64,000 nt of DNA from FEN-1219 sp036563665 (GTDB taxonomy: Bacteria; Pseudomonadota; Gammaproteobacteria; Steroidobacterales; Rariloculaceae), in contig DATCLY010000041.1 in the NCBI GenBank assembly GCA_036563665.1, positions 1 to 64,000 of the forward strand. The letters run 5' to 3'. The notes under the pieces are model-generated. The model was not told where the DNA came from. It did not search any database and worked only from the letters and a program-made list of their open reading frames with translations. Positions 8,630-16,613 of the stretch are shown here, piece after piece (positions within the stretch are counted from its first letter, which is position 1; the number at the start of each line of letters is the position of its first letter). The position numbers and the translations under genes are program-made.

Positions 8630-9142
8630 CGGCGTTCCCTCTTGGGCGTTCATCTTCCTGATGCTCGAGGGTCGACCGTGCCGTGCTCCGCGACTGTCAA
8701 CGGGCCGCTCCATTGCTGTCACACGCCCGCGGGCAACCGCAGCATCGTCCCGAGGCTGTGCTGGCCGCCGGCCGACGGGAGGAATGCGACGTAATGTCGG
8801 CGCCGCGTAATCATGGGCGTGGGCCCGGCGGCCCTTCCGTTAACAGAATCACAGAACGCGTGCGCTTCGATCCCTCGTGCGCTTTCGTGAACGAGCTCTC
8901 GTCGTGACGAGCGCGCAGCCCGTCGTCTCGCGGCGCATTTCACTTAACGTGGCCGCGCTCGAGCTACGCGGCGCGAACCGGGCGCTCCGTCACCGCGGCG
9001 GAGCTTACACGTCCGCTACGCTGGCGCCGAAACCGTCGCCAATTTGAGACGTCTCAAAACATCCACATTACGGAGTGTTTTGCAGTTGTGGTTTATTGCG
9101 CCCGCCCGAAGGCGTGTCGCTTCACCCAAGGGATGTTCGACG
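8630..9142. other. Divergent intergenic region, 513 bases
   Basis: This gap separates the two arms of the envelope module. No convincing coding sequence is seen. The short frames within it (for example around 8683-8907) lack ribosome sites and have atypical composition. The right third is less GC-rich and contains the palindrome at 9043-9058, so the promoters for both arms most likely lie here. Confidence 0.6.
9043..9058. promoter_or_regulatory. 16-bp perfect palindrome, candidate operator
   Basis: The sequence TTTGAGACGTCTCAAA is a perfect inverted repeat of 16 bases. It lies 84 bases before the ATG at 9143 and about 410 bases before the divergent HzsA-like gene. A perfect dyad of this length in a local AT-richer patch is typical of a dimeric regulator site. 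No regulator gene lies beside it, so its ligand is unknown. Confidence 0.55.
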
Positions 9143-10342
9143 ATGACTAGGACGCAGTGGATGCCCGGATTGAGGACGCTGAGCTATGGCACGTTGTGGC
9201 GGCTGTTCTTGGTGACGGCCGTGTGCGTGAACCTCGCCTCCGTGGCTCTGGCCGGTCCCCGCGAGCGGGCGCAGCGCATTCACGACCGCCTGGCCGGCGT
9301 GCCGCCGACCAAGGAAGTGCTCGACCAGATGGAGGATCTGATCAGCAACGGCCAGGTGCGCCAGGCGGCCGAGCTCGCGATGCAGAACAAGCACTTCTAC
9401 ACGGTCACGCTCAAGAACTTCGCGGCGCCCTGGACCAACCGCGACCAGAACGTTTTCGTGACGTTGAACGACTACATCGCGCTCGTGATCGGCATGGTGC
9501 GGGACAACGTGCCGTTCGACCAGATCCTCTATGCCGACCTGCTGTACGTGGGCAGCGGCTCGCTGCCGCCGCCCTCGCCCGCGAACAACGACCACTTCGA
9601 GGCGCTCGAGCGGCGCATGGCGGCGCCGGACTTCTCGGTGGCGGAGCTCCAGCCGATTCCGCAGTCGTCCGTGTACCCCTTGCCGGCGGCCGCGACGGCG
9701 GGCGCCATGACCACCCGGGCGGCGGCCGAGGCGTTCTTCATCGCCGGCACCAACCGGGCGATGTTCCGCTTCACGATGCTGAACCATCTCTGCACGGACC
9801 TCGAGCAGGTGCTCGACACGAGCGTGATCCCGGACCGCATCCGGCAGGACGTGTCGCGCAGCCCGGGCGGCGACAGCCGGGTGTTCATGAACAACTGCAT
9901 CGGCTGCCACGCGGGCATGGACCCCATGGCGCAGGCGTTTGCGTACTACAACTTCAACGAGGCCACGGGAAGCATCGAGTACACGGACGGCGTGGTGCAG
10001 CCCAAGTACTTCAACAACGACGAGACGTTCCCCGACGGCTTCGTCACGCCGAACGACTCGTGGGACAACTACTGGCGCGAAGGACAGAACGCGGTGCTCG
10101 GCTGGGATACCACCCTGCCGGGCTCGGGGGCCGGCGCCAAGTCGCTCGGCCAGGAGCTCGCGAGGTCCCAGGCGTTCGCGCAATGTCAGGTGAAAAAGGT
10201 TTTCAAGGCCGTCTGCCTGCGAGAGCCCGATGCCGACGACCAGACGCAGTTCGATGCGATGGTCGCGAGTTTCCGCAGCAGCAACTACAACCTGCGGAAC
10301 ACGTTCGCCGAGTCCGCCGAGTATTGCACGGCGGGCCTGTAA
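9143..10342 (+). CDS. Exported c-type heme protein (DUF1588-like end)
   Basis: A protein of 399 residues with a long signal peptide (about residues 1-38, ending VALAG). A single heme motif C-I-G-C-H lies within NNCIGCHAGMDPM. That sequence resembles the conserved C-terminal part of the planctomycete-type DUF1588/DUF1585 cytochrome proteins. The rest is mostly helical and not recognised. The ATG at 9143 follows AAGGGA; an upstream ATG at 9044 would put the signal peptide too far inside. It is the first gene of the plus-strand arm and is followed after 18 bases by the di-heme LamG lipoprotein. Confidence 0.7.
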   Translation: MTRTQWMPGLRTLSYGTLWRLFLVTAVCVNLASVALAGPRERAQRIHDRLAGVPPTKEVLDQMEDLISNGQVRQAAELAMQNKHFYTVTLKNFAAPWTNRDQNVFVTLNDYIALVIGMVRDNVPFDQILYADLLYVGSGSLPPPSPANNDHFEALERRMAAPDFSVAELQPIPQSSVYPLPAAATAGAMTTRAAAEAFFIAGTNRAMFRFTMLNHLCTDLEQVLDTSVIPDRIRQDVSRSPGGDSRVFMNNCIGCHAGMDPMAQAFAYYNFNEATGSIEYTDGVVQPKYFNNDETFPDGFVTPNDSWDNYWREGQNAVLGWDTTLPGSGAGAKSLGQELARSQAFAQCQVKKVFKAVCLREPDADDQTQFDAMVASFRSSNYNLRNTFAESAEYCTAGL

Positions 10343-10360
10343 CACGACGGAGTCAGGACG

Positions 10361-12907
10361 ATGCAGGGCGCAGATTCCATGAGCGACGTTCGGCGCGCGA
10401 TGCGGGCGACGCTGGTCGCACTCGCGGCGGCGGCGATCGCCGCGTGCGGCGGCGGCAGCGGCGCCGACGTGGAGCAGAACCCTTCCAGCGGCGGCGGCCC
10501 CGGCGGGTCGAACTACAACGGCCCGCCGCCGGCCACCGAGGACGTGCAGGCGTTCAAGCTCAACCTGTGGGACCACATCCAGGGGAGCAACCGCTGCGGC
10601 GCCTGCCACAGCGTGGAGGGCGGACAAACGCCCCTCTTCGCACGCCGCGACGACATCAATCTCGCGTACACGGCGGCCAACGGCGTGGTGAGCCTCGCCG
10701 TGCCGGAAGAGTCGCTGATGGTCACGAAGGTGGCGGGCGGTCACAACTGCTGGCTGTCGAATGACGCGGTGTGCGCCGACATCCTCACCACCTGGATCAC
10801 GAACTGGGCGGGCACGACGGCCGGCGCCAGCGGGCGCAAGATCGACCTCGAGCCGCCGGCGCTTCGCGACCCGGGCGCGAGCAGGTCCTTCCCGGCGGAC
10901 CCGTCGCTCTTCGGGAGCACGGTCTACCCCCTGCTCATGGGCGACGGACGGTGCGACGACTGCCACTCGTCGACGTCCGAGGCGAAGCAATCGCCCTTCT
11001 TCGCGGAAGGCCCGATGGGCGACGTCAACGCGCTCGCGGCCGCCTACGCGGCCGCGAAGGCGAAGATCAACCTCGAGGACCCCGACGCTTCCCGCTTCGT
11101 GGTGCGGCTGCGCGACGAGGCGCACAACTGCTGGACCGCGAGCTGCGAGGCCGACGCCATCCGGATGCGGGACGCCATCGCGGCGTTCGCGAACGGCGTC
11201 CCGCCCACGGAGGTAGACCCGGAGCTCGTCACCAGCAAGGCGCTGACCCTGTACGAAGGCACGATCGCCGCAGGCGGCAACCGCCACGAGGCGAACGTCA
11301 TCGCGCTCTGGGAGTTCAAGGAGGGTGACGGCTTCACCGCGCACGACACGAGCGGCATCGAGCCGGCGATCGACCTCACGCTCTCGGGCGACGTGAAATG
11401 GTTCAGCGCATGGGGCCTGACCTTCTCCGGCGGCAAGGCCCAGGCCTCGACCGCCGCGAGCAGCAAGCTCAAGACGCTGATCGGCGCCACCGGCGAGTAC
11501 TCGATCGAGGCCTGGGTGGCGCCCGGCAACGTGGTGCAGGAGGACACGCGCATCGTCAGCTATTCCGCCGGCCTCATGGCGCGGAACTTCAATCTCGGCC
11601 AGACGATGTACAGCTACGACTTCTTCAACCGCACCACCAACTCGGACGAGAACGGTAACCCGCAGCTCTCGACGCCGGCCGCGGCCGAGGTGCTGCAGGC
11701 GACGCTCCAGCACGTGGTGGCCACGTACAGCCCCGTGGACGGCCGCAAGATCTACGTGAACGGCGAGCTCGTCACGCAGGCGGACCCTGTGGCGCCCGGC
11801 CTGCTCACCGACTGGGACGACACCTACGCGTTCGTGCTCGGCAACGAAGTCTCGGGCAATCGCCCGTGGATGGGCGTGATCCGGCTCGTGGCCATTCACA
11901 ACCGTGCGCTCACGCCCGCGCAGATCATGCAGAACTACGAGGTCGGCGTCGGCGAGAAGTACTTCCTGCTGTTCGGGGTGGAGCACCTGACGAACGTGCC
12001 GCAGAGCTTCGTGGTGTTCGAAGCCGCGCTGTTCGACGACCACGCGTACCTGTTCCGCAAGCCGTTCTTCATCAGCCTCGACCCGACGGCGCAGCCCAAC
12101 GGCATCGAACTCCGCGGCATTCGCGTCGGCATCAACGGCGCCGAGGCGCCCGTGGGCCAGGCGTTCGCGAAGATCGCCACCACCCTCGGCAACGGCTATT
12201 CGCCGGAGACGGGCCAGCCGCTCGCGACGCTCGGCACTGTGCTGCCGCTCGACCAGGGGCCGGAGGCGGACGAGTTCTTCCTCACGTTCGACCGGCTGGG
12301 CGCGCACTCCTATAACCGGCAGCCGCCGGCCACGCCGCCGCGGCCCCCGCTGCCGGATCGCGACCCGATGCCGCAGGTCGGCGTGCGCACCTTCGACGAG
12401 ATCAACGCCACGATGTCGGCCATCACGGGCGTCAGCATGCTGAATCCCGCCGTGCAGGGCACGTTCAACCTCGTGCGGGAATCGTTGCCGACGGTGGATA
12501 CCCTCGAGGCGTTCCTCGCCTCGCATCAGGTGGCGATAGCGCAGCTCGCGATCGAGTACTGCAATGCGATGGTGGACGATGCGGCCTTCCCAAGCCGCTT
12601 CCCAGGCTTCCTCTACGACAAGGGGGTGGCCACCGCGTGGGCTGCAGGCTCCGCTTCCGAGAACGCGTTCATCGAGCCGCTGCTCGACAGGGTGCTGGCC
12701 GTGCAGGGCGGCAACCTGGCCACGCAACCCGATCGCACCGACGTGCGCGCCGAGATCGACCGGCTCGTGCACGGGTCCGGAGTGGTGGAAAACCCGCCGC
12801 GACCGGGTCTTGCCGCCGGAGGGCCCGGCGACGCCGAGCACACGCAAAAGATCGCCAAGGCCGTCTGCGCGGCCGTCGTGGGCAGCGCGGCGATGCTGGT
12901 TCAGTGA
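10361..12907 (+). CDS. Di-heme lipoprotein with LamG-like domain
   Basis: A protein of 848 residues with a lipobox (AAIAAC) near residue 28 and a Gly/Ser-rich linker. Two related heme modules follow. Each has a C-x-x-C-H motif (C-G-A-C-H at residues 79-83, C-D-D-C-H at 198-202) and a later H-N-C-W, suggesting an internal duplication. Residues about 305-500 resemble a LamG/concanavalin jelly-roll (VIALWEFKEGDGFTAHDTSG, YSIEAWVAPG, RKIYVNGELV). The C-terminal 350 residues are not recognised. LamG domains bind sugars or proteins; with hemes this suggests a surface redox complex. It lies between the heme protein and the DUF1501 gene in one transcript. Confidence 0.75.
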   Translation: MQGADSMSDVRRAMRATLVALAAAAIAACGGGSGADVEQNPSSGGGPGGSNYNGPPPATEDVQAFKLNLWDHIQGSNRCGACHSVEGGQTPLFARRDDINLAYTAANGVVSLAVPEESLMVTKVAGGHNCWLSNDAVCADILTTWITNWAGTTAGASGRKIDLEPPALRDPGASRSFPADPSLFGSTVYPLLMGDGRCDDCHSSTSEAKQSPFFAEGPMGDVNALAAAYAAAKAKINLEDPDASRFVVRLRDEAHNCWTASCEADAIRMRDAIAAFANGVPPTEVDPELVTSKALTLYEGTIAAGGNRHEANVIALWEFKEGDGFTAHDTSGIEPAIDLTLSGDVKWFSAWGLTFSGGKAQASTAASSKLKTLIGATGEYSIEAWVAPGNVVQEDTRIVSYSAGLMARNFNLGQTMYSYDFFNRTTNSDENGNPQLSTPAAAEVLQATLQHVVATYSPVDGRKIYVNGELVTQADPVAPGLLTDWDDTYAFVLGNEVSGNRPWMGVIRLVAIHNRALTPAQIMQNYEVGVGEKYFLLFGVEHLTNVPQSFVVFEAALFDDHAYLFRKPFFISLDPTAQPNGIELRGIRVGINGAEAPVGQAFAKIATTLGNGYSPETGQPLATLGTVLPLDQGPEADEFFLTFDRLGAHSYNRQPPATPPRPPLPDRDPMPQVGVRTFDEINATMSAITGVSMLNPAVQGTFNLVRESLPTVDTLEAFLASHQVAIAQLAIEYCNAMVDDAAFPSRFPGFLYDKGVATAWAAGSASENAFIEPLLDRVLAVQGGNLATQPDRTDVRAEIDRLVHGSGVVENPPRPGLAAGGPGDAEHTQKIAKAVCAAVVGSAAMLVQ

Positions 12908-12974
12908 GGAGCGCGCCGACACGGTTAGTAGGCGCGCATCGACACGAGAGATTTCAGGCACAGAGGTACGAGCG

Positions 12975-14615
12975 ATGCTCATCCGCAGCAAACGCAAGCT
13001 ACGCCACCCCGACGCGCCGCAGCGGCACACGAGCCATTCGCGGCCGATGACGCGGCGCGAGCTGATCGGGCAGGGTTTCCTCGCCGGTTCCGCCACCGTG
13101 CTCACCGGGGGAATCCTGAGCCTGTTCAGCAACCCCCGCGCGGCCTACGCGACGCTCGCGGCCGACCTCGAGGCGCTCAAGGCCGAATGCGGCATCACGG
13201 ATGGGGCCGGCAAGATCCCGTTCATCTGCTTCGATCTCGCGGGCGGCGCCAACATGGCGGGCTCGAACGTGCTCGTCGGCAAGGAAGGCGGCCAGCTCGA
13301 CTTCCTCTCCACGGCGGGCTATCGCAAGCTCGGCCTGCCCGGCGACATGGTGCCCGGCGTGGCCGAGGCGGGGCCGAGCGCCACCGGCACGAGCAACGGC
13401 GACCACACCGACACCACGCTGGGGCTCGCGTTCCACAGCGACAGCGCCTTCCTGCGCGGCATCCTGTCCAAGCTGTCGGTGACCGCGCGCGCCAACGTCA
13501 ACGGCGCCGTGATCCCCGCGCGCTCCGAGAACGACACGGGCAACAATCCGCACAACCCGCTGTACGGCATCCAGCGCGCGGGCGCGGACGGCTCGATCCT
13601 CACGCTCATCGGCTCGCGCCCCACGGACTCGGGCGGCAACTCGATGGCGCCCGTGGCGATGGTCAACCCCGAGTTCCGCCCGACCAAGATCGACCGCCCG
13701 AGCGACGCGGCCGGGCTGGTCGATACGGGTCAGCTCGTGGGCCTGCTGAGCGCCGAGGACGCCACGGCGGTGATGGAAGCCATCTACCGCCTGAGCCGCG
13801 CGAAGATGAACGCGGTGACGAACGACCTGCCCATCACGCGTGCGGACGTCATCAAGGAGCTCATCACGTGCGGCTATCTGGACGCGGCCTACGTCGCGGA
13901 CAAGTTCGGCAACGAGACGCTCGACCCGCGGGAGGACCCGCTGATCGTGGGGCCGAGCGGTATCTTCAGCCAGGCGGAGTTCGACGCCAACAACACCGAC
14001 GGCCAGGAGTTCCGCAAGACGGCTTCCGTTATGAAGCTCGTCATCGACGGCTACGCCGGCGCCGGCTGCATCACCATGGGCGGCTACGACTATCACGGCG
14101 GCGCGCGTCAGGAGGGCGAGATCAAGGACTTCCGCGCCGGCATCTGCATGGGCGCGTGCCTCGAGTACGCCGCCCGCCGCGGCAGACCGCTCATGCTGTA
14201 CGTGTTCAGCGACGGCTCGCTGTCGAGCAACGGCGTGATCGACGACTCCGTGAACGGGCGCGGCAAGGGCGAGTGGACCAGCGACAACCAGGACACCGCC
14301 GCGTCGTTCTTCCTGGTGTACAACCCGACCCGGCCACCCACCCTGATCGGCGGCACGAACACCCCGGAGGCGTTCCGCCACCAGCAGCTCGGCTACTTCA
14401 CGGCGAACGGCGACGTGGCGCGCATCGGCACGCCGGGCGCGAACAACGTGAACCTGCTCGTGAACATGGTGCTGCTCAACTACATGGCGTTGCACGGCGA
14501 GCAGAACAGGTTCGCAGACCCGGACAAGTTCCCGAATCACGGCCTGGGAGCGGACCTGGACCGGCTCATCGCGTTCGAGCCCATCGTGAACGGCACGATC
14601 GCGTTCCCGGTGTAG
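12975..14615 (+). CDS. Tat-exported DUF1501-like protein
   Basis: A protein of 546 residues with a twin-arginine signal (Arg 27 and 28 in MTRREL, then a hydrophobic stretch ending RAAYA). The body resembles DUF1501 proteins, which are related to the alkaline phosphatase/sulfatase fold and usually lie beside DUF1800 or DUF1588-type cytochromes. GGYDYHGGARQ and DTGQLVGLL are visible landmarks. Tat export suggests folding, perhaps with a cofactor, in the cytoplasm. The ATG at 12975 follows AGAGG. It is the last gene of the plus-strand envelope arm. No enzyme activity can be assigned. Confidence 0.75.
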   Translation: MLIRSKRKLRHPDAPQRHTSHSRPMTRRELIGQGFLAGSATVLTGGILSLFSNPRAAYATLAADLEALKAECGITDGAGKIPFICFDLAGGANMAGSNVLVGKEGGQLDFLSTAGYRKLGLPGDMVPGVAEAGPSATGTSNGDHTDTTLGLAFHSDSAFLRGILSKLSVTARANVNGAVIPARSENDTGNNPHNPLYGIQRAGADGSILTLIGSRPTDSGGNSMAPVAMVNPEFRPTKIDRPSDAAGLVDTGQLVGLLSAEDATAVMEAIYRLSRAKMNAVTNDLPITRADVIKELITCGYLDAAYVADKFGNETLDPREDPLIVGPSGIFSQAEFDANNTDGQEFRKTASVMKLVIDGYAGAGCITMGGYDYHGGARQEGEIKDFRAGICMGACLEYAARRGRPLMLYVFSDGSLSSNGVIDDSVNGRGKGEWTSDNQDTAASFFLVYNPTRPPTLIGGTNTPEAFRHQQLGYFTANGDVARIGTPGANNVNLLVNMVLLNYMALHGEQNRFADPDKFPNHGLGADLDRLIAFEPIVNGTIAFPV

Positions 14616-14745
14616 CGCGACACCTCTCCTCGAAGCGTGAACGGCGGCGGCTGCTCGGCCAGGGACGGCCGGGCGGCCGCTCGCGCTTGCCGCCGCGCGC
14701 CGCGCAGGTCACGATTGCGCCGACCGCACCGGCACACGCTTCCCG

Positions 14746-16119
14746 ATGACCGACACCGCCCCGCTCCTCGACCTCCTCGCCTGCCCGCGCTGCGACCGAG
14801 CCCCGCTCGACGCCTCCGAGGCCGGCTGGTCGTGCGCGGGCTGCAAGGTGCTGTTCCCGCTGATCGGGGGCGTGCCGTGGCTGTTCGCGGAGCCCGTGGC
14901 GGCGCTCGAGGAGTGGCGCGGCCGCACGCGCTTCGCGCTCGAGCGCATCGAGCACGAGCAGCGGCAGCTCGACGCCGCGCTCGCCACCCCGAACCTGCGC
15001 GCCTCCACCGTGGCGCGGCTCACGGCGCTCAAGGGCGCGAACGCGGACCACGCCGCGCGGCTCAGGGAGCTGCTCGCGCCGCTCGTCGGCGAAGGGTTCC
15101 AGGGCACGTACGAGACCTACCTCGCCCTGCGCACGCGGTTGCCGCCCGACCAGGGCCTCATGACGTACTACGGCAACGTCCACCGGGACTGGGCCTGGGG
15201 CGACGCCGAGAACGAGGCGTCGTTCGCCATCGTCACGCGGCTCCTGGGGGACGCGCCCCGCGGGCGCACGCTGGTGCTCGGCGCCGGCGCCGGCCGGCTC
15301 GCGTACGACCTGCACGTGCGCGGCCGGGCCGACGTGACAGTGGCGCTCGACTTCAATCCCCTGCTGGTGCTCATCGCGCACCGCGTGGCGCGGGGCGAGA
15401 CGGTGGAGCTCTACGAGTTCCCCATCGCGCCGCGCACGGCGGCGGATCAGGCCGTGCTGCGCCGGTTGGCGGCGCCGGCGCCCGCGCGCCCGGGGCTCGT
15501 GTTCGTGCTCGCGGACGCGCACCGCCCGCCGTTCCGGCGTGGCGCCTTCGACACGGTGGTGACGCCCTGGCTGGTCGACATCCTGCCCGAGCCGTTCGAC
15601 ATTCTGTGCGCGCGGATCAACGCGCTGCTCGCGGACGGCGGGCGCTGGCTCAACTTCGGCTCGCTGAGCTTCCACAGTCCGGACCCCGCGCTGCGCTACG
15701 GGCTCGGCGAGTGCCTGGACGCGCTCGTCGAGAACGGGCTCGGCCATCCCGAGATCGCCGAGGAGGAGATCCCATACCTGAGCTCGCCCGCGAGCCGCCA
15801 CGGGCGCCGCGAGCGCGTGGTGAGCTGGGTGGCCGCGAAGGAGCGCCCCGTGAAGAAGGTGCCGCGGCACGTGGCGCTGCCGGACTGGCTCGTGCGCGGC
15901 GACGAGCCCGTGCCGCTGACGGATGCGTTCCGCACGCAAGCGGCCGCCACGCGCATCTACGCCTACCTGATGTCGCTCATCGACGGCCGCCGCTCCATCA
16001 AGGACATGGCCAGGCTCATGGAGGAGCAGCGCCTGATGACGCGCGCGGAGGCGGAAGGGGCGATCCGCCAGTTCTTTATAAGGATGTACGACGACAGCCG
16101 CCGCGGCGTGCACTATTGA
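14746..16119 (+). CDS. Trm112/N2227-like methyltransferase with C-terminal winged-helix-like segment
   Basis: A protein of 457 residues in three parts. Residues 10-48 form a Trm112-like zinc ribbon (Cys 13, 16, 30, 33). Residues about 130-370 resemble class I SAM methyltransferases of the N2227/carnosine N-methyltransferase type (YGNVHRDWAWGDAENEASF, LVLGAGAGRLAYDLH, later DTVVTPWLVDI). Residues about 400-445 (YLMSLIDGRRSIKDMARLME) resemble the winged helix of PqqD-type or related recognition domains. It ends 30 bases from the convergent 57-aa peptide gene, so it may modify that peptide; this is inference. The gap 14616-14745 shows nothing. Confidence 0.7.
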   Translation: MTDTAPLLDLLACPRCDRAPLDASEAGWSCAGCKVLFPLIGGVPWLFAEPVAALEEWRGRTRFALERIEHEQRQLDAALATPNLRASTVARLTALKGANADHAARLRELLAPLVGEGFQGTYETYLALRTRLPPDQGLMTYYGNVHRDWAWGDAENEASFAIVTRLLGDAPRGRTLVLGAGAGRLAYDLHVRGRADVTVALDFNPLLVLIAHRVARGETVELYEFPIAPRTAADQAVLRRLAAPAPARPGLVFVLADAHRPPFRRGAFDTVVTPWLVDILPEPFDILCARINALLADGGRWLNFGSLSFHSPDPALRYGLGECLDALVENGLGHPEIAEEEIPYLSSPASRHGRRERVVSWVAAKERPVKKVPRHVALPDWLVRGDEPVPLTDAFRTQAAATRIYAYLMSLIDGRRSIKDMARLMEEQRLMTRAEAEGAIRQFFIRMYDDSRRGVHY

Positions 16120-16149
16120 CGCGGCTCCGCGCGCACCCGCGATCACCGC

Positions 16150-16323
16150 TCAGCAGCCAAGGGTGAGGAGCAGCATCGCTTCGGCCTCGTCGATGCCGAG
16201 ATCGCGGGCGACGCCCAGATCCGAGACCGCGTACGGCGGCGTGTCCGCCGCGTCGCAGGCGCCCTCCTCGTCCGCCGCTTCCTCCTCTTTCCCGTGCGGC
16301 GGCGTGCTCCTGTTCTGCTCCAT
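16150..16323 (-). CDS. 57-residue acidic peptide, candidate RiPP precursor
   Basis: The frame has a strong ribosome site: AGGAGG lies eleven bases before the ATG. The peptide is strongly acidic (14 Asp/Glu against 3 Lys/Arg). It has only two Cys, at position 23 and at the C-terminus, and ends MLLLTLGC. A Gly-Ala pair directly precedes Cys 23. C39 peptidases cut after Gly-Gly, Gly-Ala or Gly-Ser, so a 35-residue Cys-to-Cys core is conceivable. However, the hydrophobic leader positions expected at -4, -7 and -12 are absent. It is divergent from the C39 exporter and convergent with the methyltransferase. It could instead be an unrelated small protein. Confidence 0.5.
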   Translation of the reverse strand: MEQNRSTPPHGKEEEAADEEGACDAADTPPYAVSDLGVARDLGIDEAEAMLLLTLGC

Positions 16324-16613
16324 CTCGAAACCGTCCTCCTCGCGGTGCAGTCGGTGCCGAAGCGCGTGCCGGCGGCGCGCGGCGCGGACGCGTGAGGTGC
16401 AATGAATATTTGCGCCGGCAACGCACGACCGATCGACGTTCTCAAATAGGCGTTTCGCCTCGATTCGGCCGTTGCGGCGTTCCTGATCACGTGTGGGACC
16501 ATCCGGGGCAGCCGGATGGGGACAAGGACACACGCCGCTGCGACTCCGATGACCTGGCTTACGCGCGCTCATGCCGCGCGCCGACGTTCGGCAGCGGGGC
16601 TGCCGCGGCGCCC
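16324..16613. promoter_or_regulatory. Divergent promoter region of peptide and exporter genes
   Basis: These 290 bases separate the small peptide gene from the C39 exporter. One AT-richer block around 16399-16413 (GCAATGAATATTTGC, with GCAA/TTGC ends) and a small hairpin at 16448-16460 (AGGCG-TTT-CGCCT) stand out. No confident -35/-10 pair could be picked. No further short coding frame with a ribosome site was seen. Confidence 0.4.

Noticed and set aside
9122..13132. Very long minus-strand open frame opposite the heme and LamG genes
   Set aside because: The plus-strand frames have signal peptides, heme motifs and ribosome sites. The minus frame is low-complexity Arg/His/Val-rich sequence, as expected from antisense reading of GC-rich genes.
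16163..16405. Plus-strand 80-residue frame across the small peptide gene
   Set aside because: It is Ser/Arg-rich antisense of the acidic peptide and lacks a ribosome site, while the minus-strand frame has a strong one.
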